Origin: Rhodobacteraceae bacterium UBA1943
GTDB taxonomy: Bacteria > Pseudomonadota > Alphaproteobacteria > Rhodobacterales > Rhodobacteraceae
Reading direction: 5' to 3'
NCBI GenBank assembly: GCA_002336845.1
Contig: DDEX01000027.1
Location: 1 to 5,383, forward strand
DNA length: 5,383 bases
The stretch's first letter is position 1. The number at the start of each line of letters is the position of its first letter. The position numbers were made by a program, and so were the translations under genes. This document shows positions 4,805 through 5,383 of the stretch, piece after piece. The notes beneath the pieces are model-generated. The model was given only the letters and a program-made list of their open reading frames with translations, was not told the origin of the DNA and did no database searches.

Positions 4805-5383
4805 TTAGCTGTGATATGCGCTTTCGCCGTGGGCGGTCAGGTCCAGGCCCTGACGTTCGTCGTCGGTCGAGACACGCAGCCCAGTGATCGCCTTGACGAT
4901 GTAGAGCAGGATCAGCGAGCCCAGGCCCGACCAGACCAGCGTGACCAGCACAGCCTTGATCTGGGTTGCGACTTGGGCGCCCATGGTGCCTGCCTCGACC
5001 AGGAAGCCGGTGCCGCCCAGCGACGGGGCGCACAGGATACCCGTGCCGATGGCACCCAGGATACCGCCGATGCCATGCACACCGAACACGTCCAGGCTGT
5101 CGTCATACTTGAACTTCGCCTTCACCGTGGTGACGAAGAAGTAGCAGACCGGCGAAACCACCAGACCCAGCACGATCGAGCCGACCGGGCCAGAGGTGCC
5201 GCAAGCCGGGGTGATGGCGACCAGCCCGGCGACCATACCCGAAGCCGCACCCAGGGCCGAAGCCTTGCCACGAGTCAGGGCTTCGACCGCACACCAGCTC
5301 AGAACAGCGCCAGCGGTTGCGACAAAGGTGTTGATCATCGCCAGCGTGGCGCCCGAGGTCGCCTCGAGGTTGGAGCCGGCGTT
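4805..5383 (-). CDS. amtB: Ammonium channel AmtB, C-terminal half (5' end beyond the window)
   Basis: The frame runs from the right edge to TAA (complement of 4805-4807), giving 192 residues without a start. The first visible residues, N-A-G-S, are those that follow the second Phe of the outer gate in Amt proteins. Other landmarks are G-L-V-A-I-T-P-A-C-G, D-V-F-G-V-H-G-I-G-G and the cytoplasmic tail G-L-R-V-x(5)-E-R-x-G-L-D-x(3)-H-G-E-S-A-Y. The His in G-V-H-G is the second of the pore twin histidines; counting from the N-A-G-S position it falls at E. coli His318. The tail is the segment that GlnK/PII proteins act on, so regulation by a glnK gene upstream is expected but not visible. The ATG at 5338 is internal, since Amt sequence continues upstream of it. 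It is an inner-membrane trimeric channel for ammonium, convergent with the protease gene. Confidence 0.96.
   Translation of the reverse strand, partial: NAGSNLEATSGATLAMINTFVATAGAVLSWCAVEALTRGKASALGAASGMVAGLVAITPACGTSGPVGSIVLGLVVSPVCYFFVTTVKAKFKYDDSLDVFGVHGIGGILGAIGTGILCAPSLGGTGFLVEAGTMGAQVATQIKAVLVTLVWSGLGSLILLYIVKAITGLRVSTDDERQGLDLTAHGESAYHS

Noticed and set aside
5338..5340. Methionine codon on the - strand as the start of a short Amt protein
   Set aside because: Conserved Amt sequence (N-A-G-S and onward) continues upstream to the window edge, so this Met is internal.

Overview
The window looks like a chromosomal housekeeping stretch from a GC-rich alphaproteobacterium, most likely Rhodobacteraceae (Rhodobacter/Paracoccus-like). 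Four things support this: strong G/C bias at third codon positions, a class I aminotransferase that closely resembles the Paracoccus denitrificans aromatic aminotransferase as I remember it, an alphaproteobacterial-type SmpB, and a typical Amt C-terminal half. No mobile element, CRISPR array, rRNA or tRNA was seen. The genus is inferred, since no search could be run.

Layout on the + strand: the last 27 codons of dapA (lysine/DAP synthesis) run to 84 and are followed by an intergenic hairpin. An EamA/DMT-family permease (133-993) and smpB (1029-1508, trans-translation) come next, 35 nt apart. A structured 126-nt leader (1509-1634) precedes a 97-aa glycine-rich hydrophobic protein of unknown function (1635-1928) with a three-fold internal repeat. 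After a strong GC hairpin (1951-1978) come sseA (3-mercaptopyruvate sulfurtransferase, 2040-2897) and, 3 nt later, a tyrB-like aminotransferase (2901-4079). A secreted trypsin-like protease ORF (4027-4746) overlaps the end of tyrB. A convergent gene, amtB (ammonium channel, C-terminal 192 residues), lies on the - strand from 4805 to the window edge. The two convergent genes share a perfect 11-bp hairpin terminator at 4754-4779.

How the genes may work together: class I aspartate/aromatic aminotransferases can transaminate cysteine to 3-mercaptopyruvate, the substrate of SseA. The tight sseA-tyrB pair could therefore be a cysteine-to-sulfane-sulfur module, alongside the aminotransferase's role in aromatic amino acid metabolism. 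The protease is probably transcribed by readthrough from this pair, but a terminator-like hairpin with a T-run lies inside its signal-peptide coding region just after the tyrB stop.

I do not see an obvious new multi-gene system. The most interesting signals are small: the terminator embedded in the protease signal sequence, two cases of mutually exclusive hairpins (70-112 and 1560-1614), a 14-nt palindrome downstream of smpB, and the three-repeat glycine-rich protein.
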